This document shows positions 21,225-33,280 of a DNA stretch of 64,000 nucleotides, piece after piece (position 1 is the stretch's first letter; each line of letters begins with the position of its first letter). This stretch comes from Paraconiothyrium sp. Pb-2020 (Eukaryota; Ascomycota; Dothideomycetes; Pleosporales; Didymosphaeriaceae): assembly GCA_022419385.1 (NCBI GenBank), contig JAJUBI010000001.1:1426001-1490000 (forward strand), in the 5' to 3' direction. Both the position numbers and the translations under genes were made by a program. A model generated the notes under the pieces. It did no database searches and was not told where the DNA came from. It worked only from the letters and a program-made list of their open reading frames with translations.

Positions 21225-23060
21225 CTAGAAATTCTCCTTACCCCATACAAAGTTGAAGCCGGGTTCGGAGTACATGTTGCACTTGATGTGGAGAGTCGAA
21301 CCGAGAACTTTGGGACCGCAGAAGAAGACACCGGCTTCTGCAGGCGCGTGGATCTTGCGGATGGATTTGAAAATCATGTCCCAGTTGGGGCGCCCGAAGT
21401 TTGTAGGTGCACGGAGACCGGTGATGGCGTCTTGTTCGGCGTTGGCATCGTTGATCATGATATTTGTTGCGTCATCGGCCTTGATCTTGGCAGTGAGGTA
21501 CTGCGCAGACATTAGTATTAATGCCATGTTTGTGAGAGTACACTCGGGCACTTACGGTGTGGATCTCAATGTGGTCGTCCAGATCCTGAGCTTCAATAGC
21601 CAAGAGCAGCGATCGGAACCACTCGAACGAGCCGAAATCTCTGCAAATCCAGAAGAAGTAGACTTTTCGTAGTCGCGTTCGGCCTTGAGGGTAGTTCATC
21701 CGGTACCAGATACTCTTGAGGATAGAAGCAAAAGGTGTCACACCGATACCGGCACCGACTAGCACAGCGACTTCGAACTTGAACACGTCCTCAGAGGCGG
21801 AACCGAAAGGACCATCGATGTAGACACGCGGAAGAATTTGCCGAAGTGCGACCTCGGTGGCTCCGTCTTTTTCGCCCTTTGCACCGCTCTTCTCGAGGTT
21901 GCAACCGAGTGCTTTCCCGAGCGCACGCGTGAAGTCACCGACCATACGAACGTGCACGGAAATGTAGTCCTCCTCAGGAGCGCTAGTGAGCGTGAAGGGG
22001 TGGTATTGCCAGATTGATACCTCCGGGCAGCACAGGAAGATGTACTACAATAATTAGCCACCTCTCAATGGTGAGCCCATAGTATCTTACCTGACCGGCC
22101 TGCGTCTTCGTGTTCTCCTTCTTGATTTGAATCTCACACACGTTGCTGGGATGCTGGATGACCTTGGAGACGTACGTCTTGTGGCGTCCTCGAATTTCAC
22201 GTGATGTACGCTCAGCAAGATAGGCAAACCCACCATACATCCAGTACTCCCAGAAGACACCGATGCCGTCGCAGAAAGGCGCAAAATCGGGCTTGATCAT
22301 GCAGAACGCTCCATGGATGGACCAGAAAACGAAGAAGATGATGAACAGGTGGTGAGTGTACCAGAAGCGCTCGAACTGTGCTCGTCGTGGTTTCTCGGCA
22401 GCAGTCCAGGCCATGGCAGACAACGCAATCAACATAATGTAACCACTCCATCCAGGTCCCGTGGCAAGGTTGGCAATGAGGAAGCCGACGAATCCTAGTT
22501 TGTTGATCTGAGCAAAAAGCCACAAATTCCTCCAATGCGCGATAGTGTGTAGCCAGGAGAAGAAGAGGATGGACCATCCCACGAGCTTATGGAAAGTAAT
22601 GTTCTTGTCGAACGGGATGATGCCATTGAGAGGTGTTCGACGCGCCATCGAGATCAAATTACGGCACACCGGGAACAAAATGAAAGCTACGTCTACGTGT
22701 AGCGTGAGAGCTGCTGAACGGGCGATTGGAAATGTAAGGCCAAACATTTGTCGCGATCCGATCGAGCTGTCTTTGAAGCCGTAATGTGCCATACCGAACC
22801 CGAAAACCATCAAATGTAGGATGCCGAAAGTAAAAACGAAGCTAGAGTGGTCAGTACACAGGCAACTGAGCAGGGATGACACGACCATACAATCTCCGGT
22901 AACCCTCATTGACCATCCACCTGTCGAATTTCTCCTTCAGATAGAGCTCTCGTGGCTTCTCGTCTGACATCTCTCCAGACATGAGCATTCGCGTGAGAGG
23001 CGGCCATCTTGATCGCTCTCGACCTGAGAGGCTGTAGCCAGCGTAATCAGATTTGTCCAT
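21225..23060 (-). CDS. noxB: NADPH oxidase NoxB (Nox2-type of fungi)
   Basis: NoxB transfers electrons from NADPH through FAD and two haems to oxygen, making superoxide for development and, in pathogens, penetration structures. Exons 23060-22891, 22841-22091, 22044-21556 and 21500-21225 join through introns of 49, 46 and 55 bp, giving 561 residues. The N-terminus (SLSGRERSRWPPLTRMLMSGEM, KPRELYLKEKFDRWMVNEGYRR) is typical of NoxB rather than NoxA. Then come the haem-bearing ferric-reductase helices, HPFTLTSAPEED (FAD site, ~322-333), VGAGIGVTPFASIL (NADPH site, ~403) and FFCGPKVLG; the protein ends NFVWGKENF as expected. The first splice uses donor GTATGG to give GYRRFFVF. Partner genes (noxR, noxD) are not in the window. 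Confidence 0.93.
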
Positions 23061-24218
23061 GGTAATGGCGGTGTGCGTGCAGCAGCCGCGAAAGGCTGGA
23101 ATTAGGTAAGGCGAAGTTCAGAACCTGCTGAATGTGGCCAAGTATATCGAAGTTCAAAGAGTGACCAAAATCTAGACCATGGTGAGCATGCGTGGTGGCA
23201 CAAGGACGCGATGGCGAGAGTGGTGTAGACTCACTAGCAGGTGTGCCCGCACTGAAGAAGAGAAGGGGTGGGAGAGGTTAGTCGGCCGGTTAAAGAGGCA
23301 CCGGCATGAAAACGGAGGGTCTCCAAAGGGGAAACAATGACTATAAGCACATGCACAGTTGGGAGAGCTTGGGGAGGTGTGGGGGGTTGGTTCAGGATAT
23401 CACTGCGGCGCCCGGTGGGTACGGGACAGGGACGCGTGGAGAAGGAAGAAAGCTTAGCAAAACGGTGGCAGAAATCGAACCATTCTCACAGTCTGCAAGC
23501 CCAGAGCTGTGACAGGAGCTGGGTGGCGGGCTACGGGGACGTATCGCAAGGGTGAGGTGCGGCGCCCAGAGCCGCGCAAGAACGGTCAACGACCAATGAG
23601 CGACAGACGGCGAGTACAAGCGGCCTAGCGCAGTGCCGAGAGGGGAGGCTGAAACCCCTGTCGGCATAGCATTCTCCTTTGGGCGGCGAATCGTGAGCGC
23701 TGGCCAGTGCGGGCGTGTATGAGAGGTGTGTCAGGAGGCCGTGTGAAACCAGGCGAGTTTGGCGCGGGCGCTTGGGGTACCTCCAACTGCAACTCCACAA
23801 CCCACCCTCCGACGTCTCGACGCTGCACAACGACTCTCGCGCCCCCGTGAAGACCGATGCCCGCTACGTCCGGACGAGGCTCAGACTGCTGCTTCTGCAT
23901 GCATGCGAACGTGATACGAACGCCGGTGCACTGCACACTCTGCGAAGCTGCTTGATGCACATTCGTCCTACGTACATGCCGACGAGGCAGCGCTCAGAGC
24001 CTGCAGACTCAAGGGCATCGCGACTCTGATTGTGACATGATAGCCAGCCCGTCTGTTTCCTATGATATACCGTGTCATTCCCGCCGGCGCCGGCACGTCT
24101 GCACCGATACCTTCCACAATGTCAAACTCCTGCAGTCTGGCCCTCGTAGACCCGAGCAGGGAAACCGATCTTCCAAACGATCGAAGAAACACAGTAAAAC
24201 CATGTCATTGCCTCGCGC
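23061..24218. other. Intergenic region upstream of noxB and downstream of the SDR gene
   Basis: GC-rich with many short overlapping frames on both strands (23,392-24,029), none with family resemblance or splice support. It presumably carries the noxB promoter and long 5' UTR. Confidence 0.45.
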
Positions 24219-25102
24219 TCAGTACATGGTGTACCCACCGCTCGCGGAAATCGTCTGACCCGACACCCATCGCGCACTGTCGTCTGACAGCCAGGCGACG
24301 ATCTGGGCGATATCATCGCTTTGGGAAGTCAGCACAATCCTGCCATCCTAAATATGGCTACTAGGAACATGTTTGCCAGACTCACACTGTTCCATGACGG
24401 TGTTCGACCGGAGTTGTTTTTAGTTGAACCTCCACGATGTCCTGCGGCACGCCGTCGAGCATTTCTGACGCCACAGGGCCAGGCGCGACCGCGTTCACAG
24501 TGTGTCCCAGATGCCCCAGTTCGGCTGCCAGCCCTCGCGTCAAGCCCTCGATGGCAGCTTTCGATGAGGCGTACATAGCCAGCGACTCGAAACCTTGACG
24601 TGCGCCGACCGAGGAGAGGTTGATGATCCTCCCCGGAGCGCGAAGATACGGCTCGACAGCTTTGGTCATCAGCAACGGCGCCCTAACGTTGACATCGAAG
24701 ATGGCAGCGAAGTCTTCTGCGGTTGTCTCTCGCAGAGATTTGCTCAACAATACCCCCGCGTTGTTCACGAGAACGTCTATGTTGGGGCCAAAGGCCTCCA
24801 ATGTGGCTTTGACAATGCGGTCGGGCGCATCGACTTCTCGCAGATTCTCCTGTACGACTATCGCTCTGCTGCCATTGCTGAGCTTCTCTATCTGGGAAGC
24901 CACATGTTGCGCTCCTGCCTCGCTCCTGGCTGAGGTGAATACGACGGTCACCTGATTCGACTTAGCTGCTGTTTCTGGACTGGGATGTTAGACATACATT
25001 TGCGCCTTTCTTAGCAAGCTCGAGGGAAATGCCAGCTCCGACACCACGCGATGACCCGGTTACAATGGCGACCTTGCCCGAAAGATGGGCCTCAGTGATC
25101 AT
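24219..25102 (-). CDS. Classical short-chain dehydrogenase/reductase
   Basis: An NAD(P)(H)-dependent oxidoreductase of unknown substrate. Exons 25102-24998, 24951-24386 and 24318-24219 join through introns of 46 bp (phase 0) and 67 bp (phase 2), giving 256 residues. The cofactor motif TGSSRGVG, NNAG (VDVLVNNAGVLLS-like), the catalytic Ser in INLSSVG and the YASSK active site are all present. The last exon supplies HGTVDDIAQIVAWLSDD..WVSGQTISASGGYTMY, the normal SDR C-terminus. The similarity is to fungal 3-oxoacyl-reductase/hydroxynaphthalene-reductase-like SDRs. An upstream in-frame ATG at 25252 would add 50 unconserved residues; I prefer 25102. Confidence 0.9.
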
Positions 25103-25895
25103 ATTGGCACAGTTGGTGGCGGCGGGCTGCGTTGTGCTGGTCGATGGTACTAAAGTCAAGACACTTGATGGGCTGTAGACGCAGGACTTGACATTTCGAG
25201 CATAAATACAACAAGAGATTGCTACGTCATGGTTTCGATTCGCATGCGACAACTCAATGCTGCAGCGACTAGGCTAGTAAAAGGCAGGAGGGATATGTGC
25301 ATTGGGGGTGTATACGAAGCTATTCGGAACCCCCGATGTTTGTCGCTCGACTGCTGTGAAGTTCCGAGAGACGATCATTAGACTACCGCCCAGGCAACCA
25401 TACCTTCCGTGTGTCGGTCTTCTCCTCTGAGAGGGCCCACAAAGCGGTACAACATGTCCAAGCAGAAAGTATGTCTACGGCTGATGTTGCAGATTGTTGG
25501 ACTCCAAGAGAGCCCGCAGCCGCCAATATAGACCCCCATTCCAAGGTTCCAACGGACTCAGATCGCGATGCTTGGTGGGCAGTGATGCGATTGGTGGGAG
25601 GCAGTGAGGGGGGCTCGCCAAGGGCACCGGCGCGGGTCGTCGGCCAGCAAGAATAATCTTCACACCAACACCTGCCATTCGCATTCGCACCCAATTTTCT
25701 GACTCCAACACCTCTAACGCGCGCCTCTGCCCTCGGACTCCGGTCACCCTCCTGCTGTTGTATAAGAACCGCTAACTGCACAGGCACACTGCCCAACGCG
25801 CCTTCTCCGAGCTCTCCGATCGCACGGTAGCGGTAACAAGGACTCGGCCTTTATATCACGCAGTGCAGCACCGAGAAGCGTCATCGACCTCCAAC
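25103..25895. other. Divergent intergenic region SDR/EMG1
   Basis: Frames here (25383-25796 minus and others) overlap on both strands and lack resemblance. It presumably contains both promoters. Confidence 0.45.
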
Positions 25896-26946
25896 ATGGG
25901 CGGCCTTCCCCTACGAAACGACAGCCCGAGCGATCGTGACCGCAAGGCTGTCCGCGACTCTCCCGAGCGGGGCACGAAGAGGATAAGTTAGTCGCCCACA
26001 GTCCGCACGCAGCCGTTTGGTGCCTCTGCAGCCTACCCACCCTGCTCCCACCACCGCACTGCACGCCACCGCGTCCTCCGGCATTCAACCTGCTGAGCAT
26101 TCAACCTGCTAACATGGCGCTTCAACCAGGGACGCAGTCGCTGCCTCCGCCCGATCTACCCAAGCTTGTTGCCGAGCAGAACCAGCCCATCCCGAGCAGC
26201 GACAAAGACACGCAGCGCCTGATCGTCGTGCTGTGCAGCGCGACTCTCGAGACGTACAAGGCCTCGCACGGCGTTGGTCGCGGCGGCGCCGGCCGCGAAG
26301 ACAAGTTCAACTTGCTTAACAGCGATGATCACATTGGTGTCATGCGCAAAATGGGCCGCGACATCAGCGAGGCCCGGCCCGACATCACCCACCAGGTAAA
26401 TCGCCGACAACGCGAAAGATCCCGACGCTTCGCTATCAAAGCGACGCCCAGTACTAACAGCCCGTGTAGTGCCTGCTCACCCTGCTCGACTCGCCCATCA
26501 ACAAGGCGGGCAAGCTGCAGATCTACATTCAGACGGCTCGCGGCGTGCTCATCGAGGTCAACCCCACCGTGCGCATACCGCGTACCTTCAAGCGCTTTGC
26601 GGGACTGATGGTTCAGCTGCTGCATCGCCACCAGATCCGCTCCACCACTTCCAATGAGAAGCTTATCCAGGTTATCAAAAATCCCATCACGGACCACCTT
26701 CCGCCCAACTGTCGCAAGGTCACCCTCAGCTTCGACTCAGAGGTTGTGCGCGTACGCGACTACATCCAAGGCCTTCACACCGACGAGAGCATCGCAGTCT
26801 TCATTGGTGCCATGGCAAAGGGTAGCGACGACTTTGCAGACAGCATCAAGGACGACAGCATCGCCATCAGCCAATTCAATCTCAGTGCCAGCGTTGCCTG
26901 CAGCAAATTCTGCCACGCTGCTGAGGATGTCTGGGGCATCATCTAA
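25896..26946 (+). CDS. emg1: Ribosome biogenesis pseudouridine N1-methyltransferase Emg1/Nep1
   Basis: Emg1 is a SPOUT-fold dimer that methylates a pseudouridine of 18S rRNA and is needed for 40S assembly. The core exons (up to 26395, then 26470-26946, 74-bp intron, phase 0) encode [97 protein letters not shown] and FIGAMAKG. For the N-terminus I prefer an upstream exon 25896-25986 (MGGLPLRNDSPSDRDRK..) spliced in phase 1 to 26130 across a 143-bp intron with branch CTGCTAAC; this gives 277 residues. The alternative is the ATG at 26114, giving 252 residues. Identity is sure; the start is not. Confidence 0.93.
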
Positions 26947-28297
26947 TCAGACCGTTGCCTTGCTCATCCGTAGCCGACGTACCGCTGCTACTAATTGCCG
27001 ATTCGAGGAAGAAAGGGGACATCAAAAGCAGTGGAACCCAGGAGTGATTCAGGATTCAGGTCGTGGAGCACGCTCACGCCGAGATCACAACATCGACGCG
27101 TGAGCGTGTCACCGCTGTGTTTTTGAGCGTCTGTCCGAGTTTTCTTTTACAACAAAACAATACTCCGACTCAACGTCCAAAAAATACTCATAACGAGTCT
27201 CGCGGAGCACTCAACGTGCTCCGCCTCTCCTGTGTTTCTTTTGTTGCTTTGCGCAGAGGATGATGCGCCAAAAGTAGGTTCCAAGTACCCATGGGTACGC
27301 GTGTAATGTCTTGTCTGGTCACAGCCTGCAGACAGGTAGATAGATACCTGGAGCGACATGCGGCAATACGTAGCTTGTGTCGACGTCAGCCTCCACATGG
27401 CGCGCGAATGAAAATGATGGACCTCGAGTCGTCACGTTCTATGACAGCGCGCTTTCGGTCATTGTACAGTCGTCTGAGGTTCATGCTTACGAGATGGAGG
27501 AACATGTCGGGGGCTGCAGCGCATGCGGCGGGAGAGCAACAAGTGCGTCAGGGATGCCACCGGTTCGTCTTATTCTAGTGCCGCCTAGAGAAACCGAAGA
27601 AGCGCTCCGGCATCACGACCGTCGACAGCCCTGGCTCAACAATGGGTGGCCGGCGTATTCACCGCCGCTTACAGCATTACTGGGGCTGCCATGGGCATTG
27701 GTCCGATGCTTGGACTATACCCCTCCATGACACTTCGCTGTATCAGTACCGATGAGTCGTCACTTCATTACATATTGCTCCTGCAACGCGGGGACAAGTG
27801 GTGCCTAGATATTGCTGCGCCATCAACTGCAACCTGCGAGATGGGCCAGATCCATTTAGCGCACGGCTCTGCTCGAGTCGCGATATGAGGCGAGAGACTG
27901 CAGCGGATACGGGCCGAGCAAGCATCCAATCGCTTCATTCGCTTGTCCTCGAAGTTAGCTGCAGGCGGTGGACATGTGGCAGCACGAGGGCACGACTTGA
28001 CAACGGAGTCCTTGGAAGCCCACGACATCAGTGGGGCGCACTAAGACCGGCCTTCCCGCAATGGTATGGACGCCTCGCCAATGCTTTCACGATGGATCCA
28101 AGGGCTCATGCCGCTCGTGGGTTGGATATAAACCTCTGGTGCTACCTCAGGTGCATTCTCTACACTCTGTCACGCCGCCTGTACCCACGCTAGCAATTCG
28201 CAACTTTGCTTCGCTTTAGACGCAGCATCATCTTGTATTCTTCTTATACTGTATACCTAATTCCTTTCGTTTCCCTCCTTCACCGCCTACTTGGAAA
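26947..28297. other. Intergenic, 1.35 kb, no gene recognised
   Basis: Holds the EMG1 3' UTR and the promoter of the VOC-fusion gene; 28,230-28,290 is pyrimidine-rich (TTCCTTTCGTTTCCCTCC), typical of fungal promoter/5' UTR sequence. Short frames at 27,300-28,200 show no resemblance to known proteins. Confidence 0.45.
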
Positions 28298-30406
28298 ATG
28301 CCTGTCTCTCACGTCGGTCTTACTGTTTCGCACCTACCAACATCATGTTCATTCTTTCTTTCCGCATTGCAACCGCTTGGATACCGCTACATCGGACAGC
28401 AAGGCAATCAGATTGGTCTCGGCATCTACAATGCCGACTTCTTCCTGTGCCAAGAAACGCCTGGGTAAGGAACCCTTCACCATCATCAGGAGTACTTACA
28501 CTAACAAGACTGCAGCGTAAAAGCCGGCGCCGCGCACATTGCCCTCACCGCTCGTAGCAGGGCTGCTGTTCGAGACTTCTACGCAGCTGCTCTGACCGCT
28601 GGCGGTCGACCTAACGGCGCACCGGCCTCTCGTAGCGACGAGGATGGTCACTTCAATGCTGCGATTCTAGACCTGGACGGCAACAGCATCGAAGTGGTGT
28701 TCCGAAATGGACCCGATTTTAGGGACGATGGAACTGTCATCGAGCATAGTAGAGTCATCACGTGGCGGAGAACAGTGACTGAGAGTTTTCGGGATGACAG
28801 AAGCGTCCTCAGTAGTCGCTCCACCCAGTCGTTATCAAAGCAGGCATCCGCACCTGCTGCTCCCTCAATTGCCCCCTCATCGGCATCGAAAGCGCCCAGC
28901 GTCACGCGAAGCGCCTCCGAACCCGCTATACCCCAAGTGCCTGCAGCCTCGGAGAGCGGTAATAATGGCGGTGGAGCTGCAAAGCAGATCATTGGCACTC
29001 TCCTCGGAGCCGCAGCCGGCGCAGCAGTCGCTTACGCAATGGTCGCCAGCGAGCGAGACAGCGCAAAGAAAGAGAAGGAGTTCGAGGCTTTCAAAACGGC
29101 CAAAGCGGCCATGGCATCGGTAGGCCAGTTTGCTCAGGCCAGCGAACAGCCAAAGCTACCCCAGCAGGCCCCACAACCCGTTTACGAATCCGAGCAACTA
29201 CCACCACCTGTACACCGCAATATCAGTGACAGCGACTCCCAACACTCGTCGCCACACCCTCGTAGTATACGTGCCATCGAAGCCGCTCCTAGCGATCATG
29301 GGCCATTCTACACGAAGGCACCCACTACGATTAGCGTGTCTCGCCAGCTCGAGTACGCTCCAGCTCGGTCGATTGCACCTTCCAGGGTTTCCGAGTATGT
29401 CCCTGCGGCTTCAGTGGCACCACCTAGGGCTTTCAACGAATCTAGGGCTGTTGAGTACATGCCAGCTGCCTCCGTCGCCCCTTCTAAATCACCTTCCAGG
29501 GCGGCTGAGCTGCGGGCTATTGAGTATGCCCCAGCTGCTTCGGTGGCACCGTCCAGACTGAGTCATCGATCGAAGACGAGCCCTGAGCTGGCGACTGTCG
29601 AGAAAGCCAGGAGCACTGTCTCTAAGGCGCACAGTGCAGCCCCCAGCTCTTTCATCTCGACCTTTGTACCAGATGAGTTTGAGCGTCGCAACACTGACGG
29701 CGGAAGCGTCGCTTCGCACCGCTCTAGCAGGTCAAAGAAGTCCCATCATTCGAAACATCGTAGTAGTAGTAGAACTAGAGCCCATTCACCATCGCCCTCG
29801 AAAGCACCCTCGGATGCGCCATCCAAGGCTCAGTCGAAGGTAGGATCTGTGTTAGGCAGCATTCTCGGCCGCGGCGGTGACGACAACAAATCCATCATCA
29901 GCAACCCCTTCGGCGACAAATACGAAGTCGAAGATTACACCGACGATGACGACGATTACACGATCGCCCCTTCGGACAGCATCTCGCAAGTCTCGTCTTC
30001 GCACTCGCGTCGCAAGCACCGCTCGTCCAAGGATAAGGATAAGGATTCGGTCGCCGGTTCCTCCCATAGTCGCTCCTCAAAGCACTCTTCCAAGTCGCAC
30101 AAGTCTCGCTCGTCGGCCCACAGCTCACAATACCACACCGCCGAAGAAGAATTCCGCAATAGCGTGATTAGCGAGCCTAGCGATACGAGCACCATCAAGC
30201 CGAAGAGGTCGAGGCATCCGGAGCGCAAGGATAGCGCGACAGAGTACGACGAGATGTTTGATCGGGTGCAGTATGGGAGTGGGAACGTGCCTGTAAGGGG
30301 GATTACCCCGAGTATGATCAAAGGAGGCAATCCTGAGGAGGGAAAGAGTAAGAGTGTCTTGGGGTTCAAGATGGCGCAGCGGTTGAGGGCTTTCGAGGGG
30401 AAGTAA
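28298..30406 (+). CDS. VOC (glyoxalase/dioxygenase-fold) domain fused to glycine zipper and Ser/Arg-rich tail
   Basis: Exons 28298-28464 and 28516-30406 join in phase 2 across a 51-bp intron and give 685 residues. Residues 1-~120 form a vicinal-oxygen-chelate domain: SHVGLTVSHLPTSCSFF, GAAHIALTARSRAAVRDFY and HFNAAILDLDGNSIEVVF, with H5, H63 and E115 as plausible metal ligands. Residues ~212-232 (KQIIGTLLGAAAGAAVAYAM) are a Gly/Ala zipper that could sit in a membrane. The remaining 450 residues are Ser-rich and disordered: four copies of an EYxPAxSVAPS-like repeat (29,347-29,560), Arg/Ser/His-rich stretches, an acidic patch (VEDYTDDDDDYT) and a conserved-looking C-terminal block GITPSMIKGGNPEEGKS. 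The enzyme activity and location are unknown. Confidence 0.82.
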
Positions 30407-31538
30407 TTGTGTGTTTCTGATTTTCCATGGTTTTTGTGTGTTGCAATGGTTTTGAACAATCTTGCATCCTGGCGTTCGGGTAACGGCCGAGAACTTGATG
30501 AGGCGCGATGATGTATAATGATAGCATAAGATATAGAAAGTCAACGGGCACGGCGTTGTTTGTTTTGGAAAAATGCATCTGGCTGGCATCTGTGAAGTGA
30601 AACACAAGAGAAGAACGACTGATACTCCATCAGGGCGACCTAGCACGATGAATCATCGCCGTTCTCATCATGCTGTGACAACGCTCGCCACATATCGAAC
30701 GTAGGCCAGGGCTGGTCTCAAAATGGCAAGGCGATTACAGTCGTGTTATCTTAAAGCATGAGTGCCTGCCTACATCCAATTCAATTTTAGAACGCTCAAC
30801 AGCCACTATCAGGTGCAACATCTGCAACGAAAAGATATCCTTACGAGTAAGACGTGGCATAAATCCTCGCTGCCACTACACTTGGAGGCACTAACAGAAA
30901 GAGCGTAAGTCGGGGCAAAATCTCGATGGCGTTGTAGGCTTCGGACTGGCCCTAGTTGTGTAACGCTGTAAAGTCTTACTGCTAAGCCATACTTACTATT
31001 TCATTCCAGGACGCTAGGTAAGCCCACATAAGGTGGCATAGAGTGAAGCAGGAGAAGAGAAGGTGGTACGCAGAGCGATAGCTTCGAAGACACTACCGGC
31101 CAACGATTACTGAACGAACTACAGCCATAACGGCATCGCCTTCGCGAAAGGAATCTACGCACTGTACATTCATGTTGACGTCCCTTCCATTGCGTTTGAC
31201 ATGGTCAGCGAGAAGAGATAGGAGACTGTCATGTAAGTGTAAAAGAAAATCCAGCATAAATTGGGGCCATTGTTGCGGTTCAGTGCCGATTTCAAGGCAG
31301 GATATCTTGATAAAGCACAGGACTTCATCCTTGACTGTAGCACCTCGTATTTTGGAACTGGGCACTTAGCGTTCTCATTAAGGGCCCACAATGACCTTGA
31401 CAAAGTGATAAATCATCTTGCTGTCATCATGTATGAAACTTCGATAGTATCATATACCAATAATCATGATATCTCGCACTATTGCTAAGAATTACTTAAT
31501 TTAGAACGCTACGCCTAAGCTTCTTGTCAACCTGTCCT
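30407..31538. other. Intergenic between convergent genes, no gene recognised
   Basis: Lies between the VOC-fusion gene and the nitrate permease gene. AT content rises toward 31,400-31,500. Short frames at 31,093-31,488 overlap on both strands and are unrecognised. Confidence 0.45.
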
Positions 31539-33280
31539 TTATCGTCCGCCAACCTGTCCCTTCGGCACAGGTCTGATCCAGCTTACCGCAAGGTTGATCC
31601 CAATCGTCATAACGCCAATAATCCAAAACACCTTCCCGTAGGCCTTCCCGTTGTACCTAAAAATGATCGCAAAGATAATCCCCCCGAAATTACCTGCGGC
31701 GCCTGTGAATCCACTAACAACACCATTTGCATGAGGATGCACATGCGGCACCAACCCAAAGTCCGCGCCGTTGCCACCCTCAAGAAAGAATGCCATCGCA
31801 GCCACAAGCCCGAACATGGTAGCCTGGCTCTTGCTATCCAGCACACCAATTACGATAAGGAAAACGCCAGTGAGGATCCCATAGGTATGCAGCACAACCT
31901 TTTTCGCCCACACATTGCCCGCCTTGCGGTATGCAAGATCCGAGACGAACCCACCCAGCGGCCTCGTGATGCCGTTCAGCAAGCCGAACATCGCCGCCCA
32001 GTTACCCGTGTGCTGCAATCCTAGTTTAGGGAAATTCTTCATGTAGTAGTTTCCTAGGATGCTGTTTATGGCCAGCTCCGCGCCGAACGTACAGAAATAG
32101 CATGCCGCAGGCACCAGAGTCTGGAGACTGAACATTACACGTAGGATGTTACTGATAGAAGGCTTCTGGATAATTTCGCCGCGGGCGGTGTCAATCTTCT
32201 GCAATGGGGCGCCCTGCGCTTCGGCATCTTTCCAGGTTTTGGTCTGGTCTTTTTCGGATGTAGGAGTACTGGGTGTGGTATCTTTCTCCGGGTGGGGCGC
32301 GTCAGTGATGCTGCCCTGGATCTCCACAGTAGTGACGGAGTGCCTGCGGAGTGTGTCTTCTGCTGCTGCGACGCGGGAGCTCCAGTGGCCGGTGGGGGTA
32401 TCGTCGCAAAGGAGGAGGAGGCATGTGGCGACGAAGACAATCAGGATGCCGGGGACGACAAAGGATATGCGCCAGGCCTTGTGTGGGGCAATATGTTGGT
32501 TATGGACGAGGGAGTTGTAGACGGCCGGCATCACGAAGTAGGTTATACCACCACCAAGGTTACCCAGGCCGCCGGTGAGCGCGTTGGCGGTACCTGTGGA
32601 GCGTTAAGTGTCCAGGCCTTGCGGATGGATTCGGGTAGGTGGTTACGTACCGACGACATTCTTGTCAAAGAACCCAGTTGTCCACACTTGACATGGGACG
32701 AAGCTGCCGCCTAGAATACCGATGAAGAAGCGTAGAGCGTAAAGGCCGCTAGCGTTGGTCACGCAGCCTGCGAGAAAGGTGGGTATAGCACCGGCGAGGA
32801 GACACCCAGCAAAGGTCAAGCGAGGGCCAAAGTGATCACAACAAGGTCCAGCGATAAGTCTAACGATCAAGCTGGTATGATGTAAGCTATTGGAGACTCT
32901 TAGCATGATGGAACGTTGCGGCACTCACGTGGCAGTTAAGGCAATGATGTTCGAATTCGCAACTTGATAGCTCTTCATGCCAATGTCGCCAGCAATGACA
33001 TCAGCGAGGAGCGGGGGGAAAGCTGTAGACCCATGTCAGGCGGGCTCTTAATATGGTCAGATAGGGCTGGGGGCGTGGAGGGCTAAGAAGAAGATAAGCC
33101 ATATGCAGGCTGAGGTCACATACCATACCACGACCAGAAGGCAATCATGAAGCCGAACCATGAGAAGAAGAAAACGCGTCCATAGCGATCCGTGACGGGA
33201 TTCAAGAAAGGGATAGAGCGTGCTTTTTTGTTGAGTGGGTTGACCTCGGGATGAGCCCAAAGATGTGAAATTCGAGCCAT
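31539..33280 (-). CDS. crnA: NNP-family nitrate/nitrite permease (CrnA/NrtA type)
   Basis: A high-affinity nitrate/proton symporter of the plasma membrane. Exons 33280-33124, 33022-32929, 32871-32651 and 32593-31539 join through introns of 101, 57 and 57 bp in matching phases, giving 508 residues with about 12 helices. The start ARISHLWAHPEVNPLNKKARSI, GRVFFFSWFGFMIAFWSWYAFPPLL, the nitrate signature-like GNLGGGITYFVMP, GGFVSDLAYR and the second signature TGAAGNFGGIIF are diagnostic. The long hydrophilic loop between helices 6 and 7 (residues ~220-290, with phospho-acceptor Ser/Thr and KD/EK) is typical of fungal NrtA. Nitrate and nitrite reductase genes are not adjacent, unlike in many ascomycetes. 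Confidence 0.94.

Noticed and set aside
22842..22909. Donor GTCGTG at the end of noxB exon 1
   Set aside because: It gives the wrong phase; GTATGG ten bases into the same region (22890) restores GYRRFFVF in frame.
25383..25796. 137-codon minus-strand frame
   Set aside because: Open in several frames at once, no homology; lies in the divergent SDR/EMG1 promoter region.
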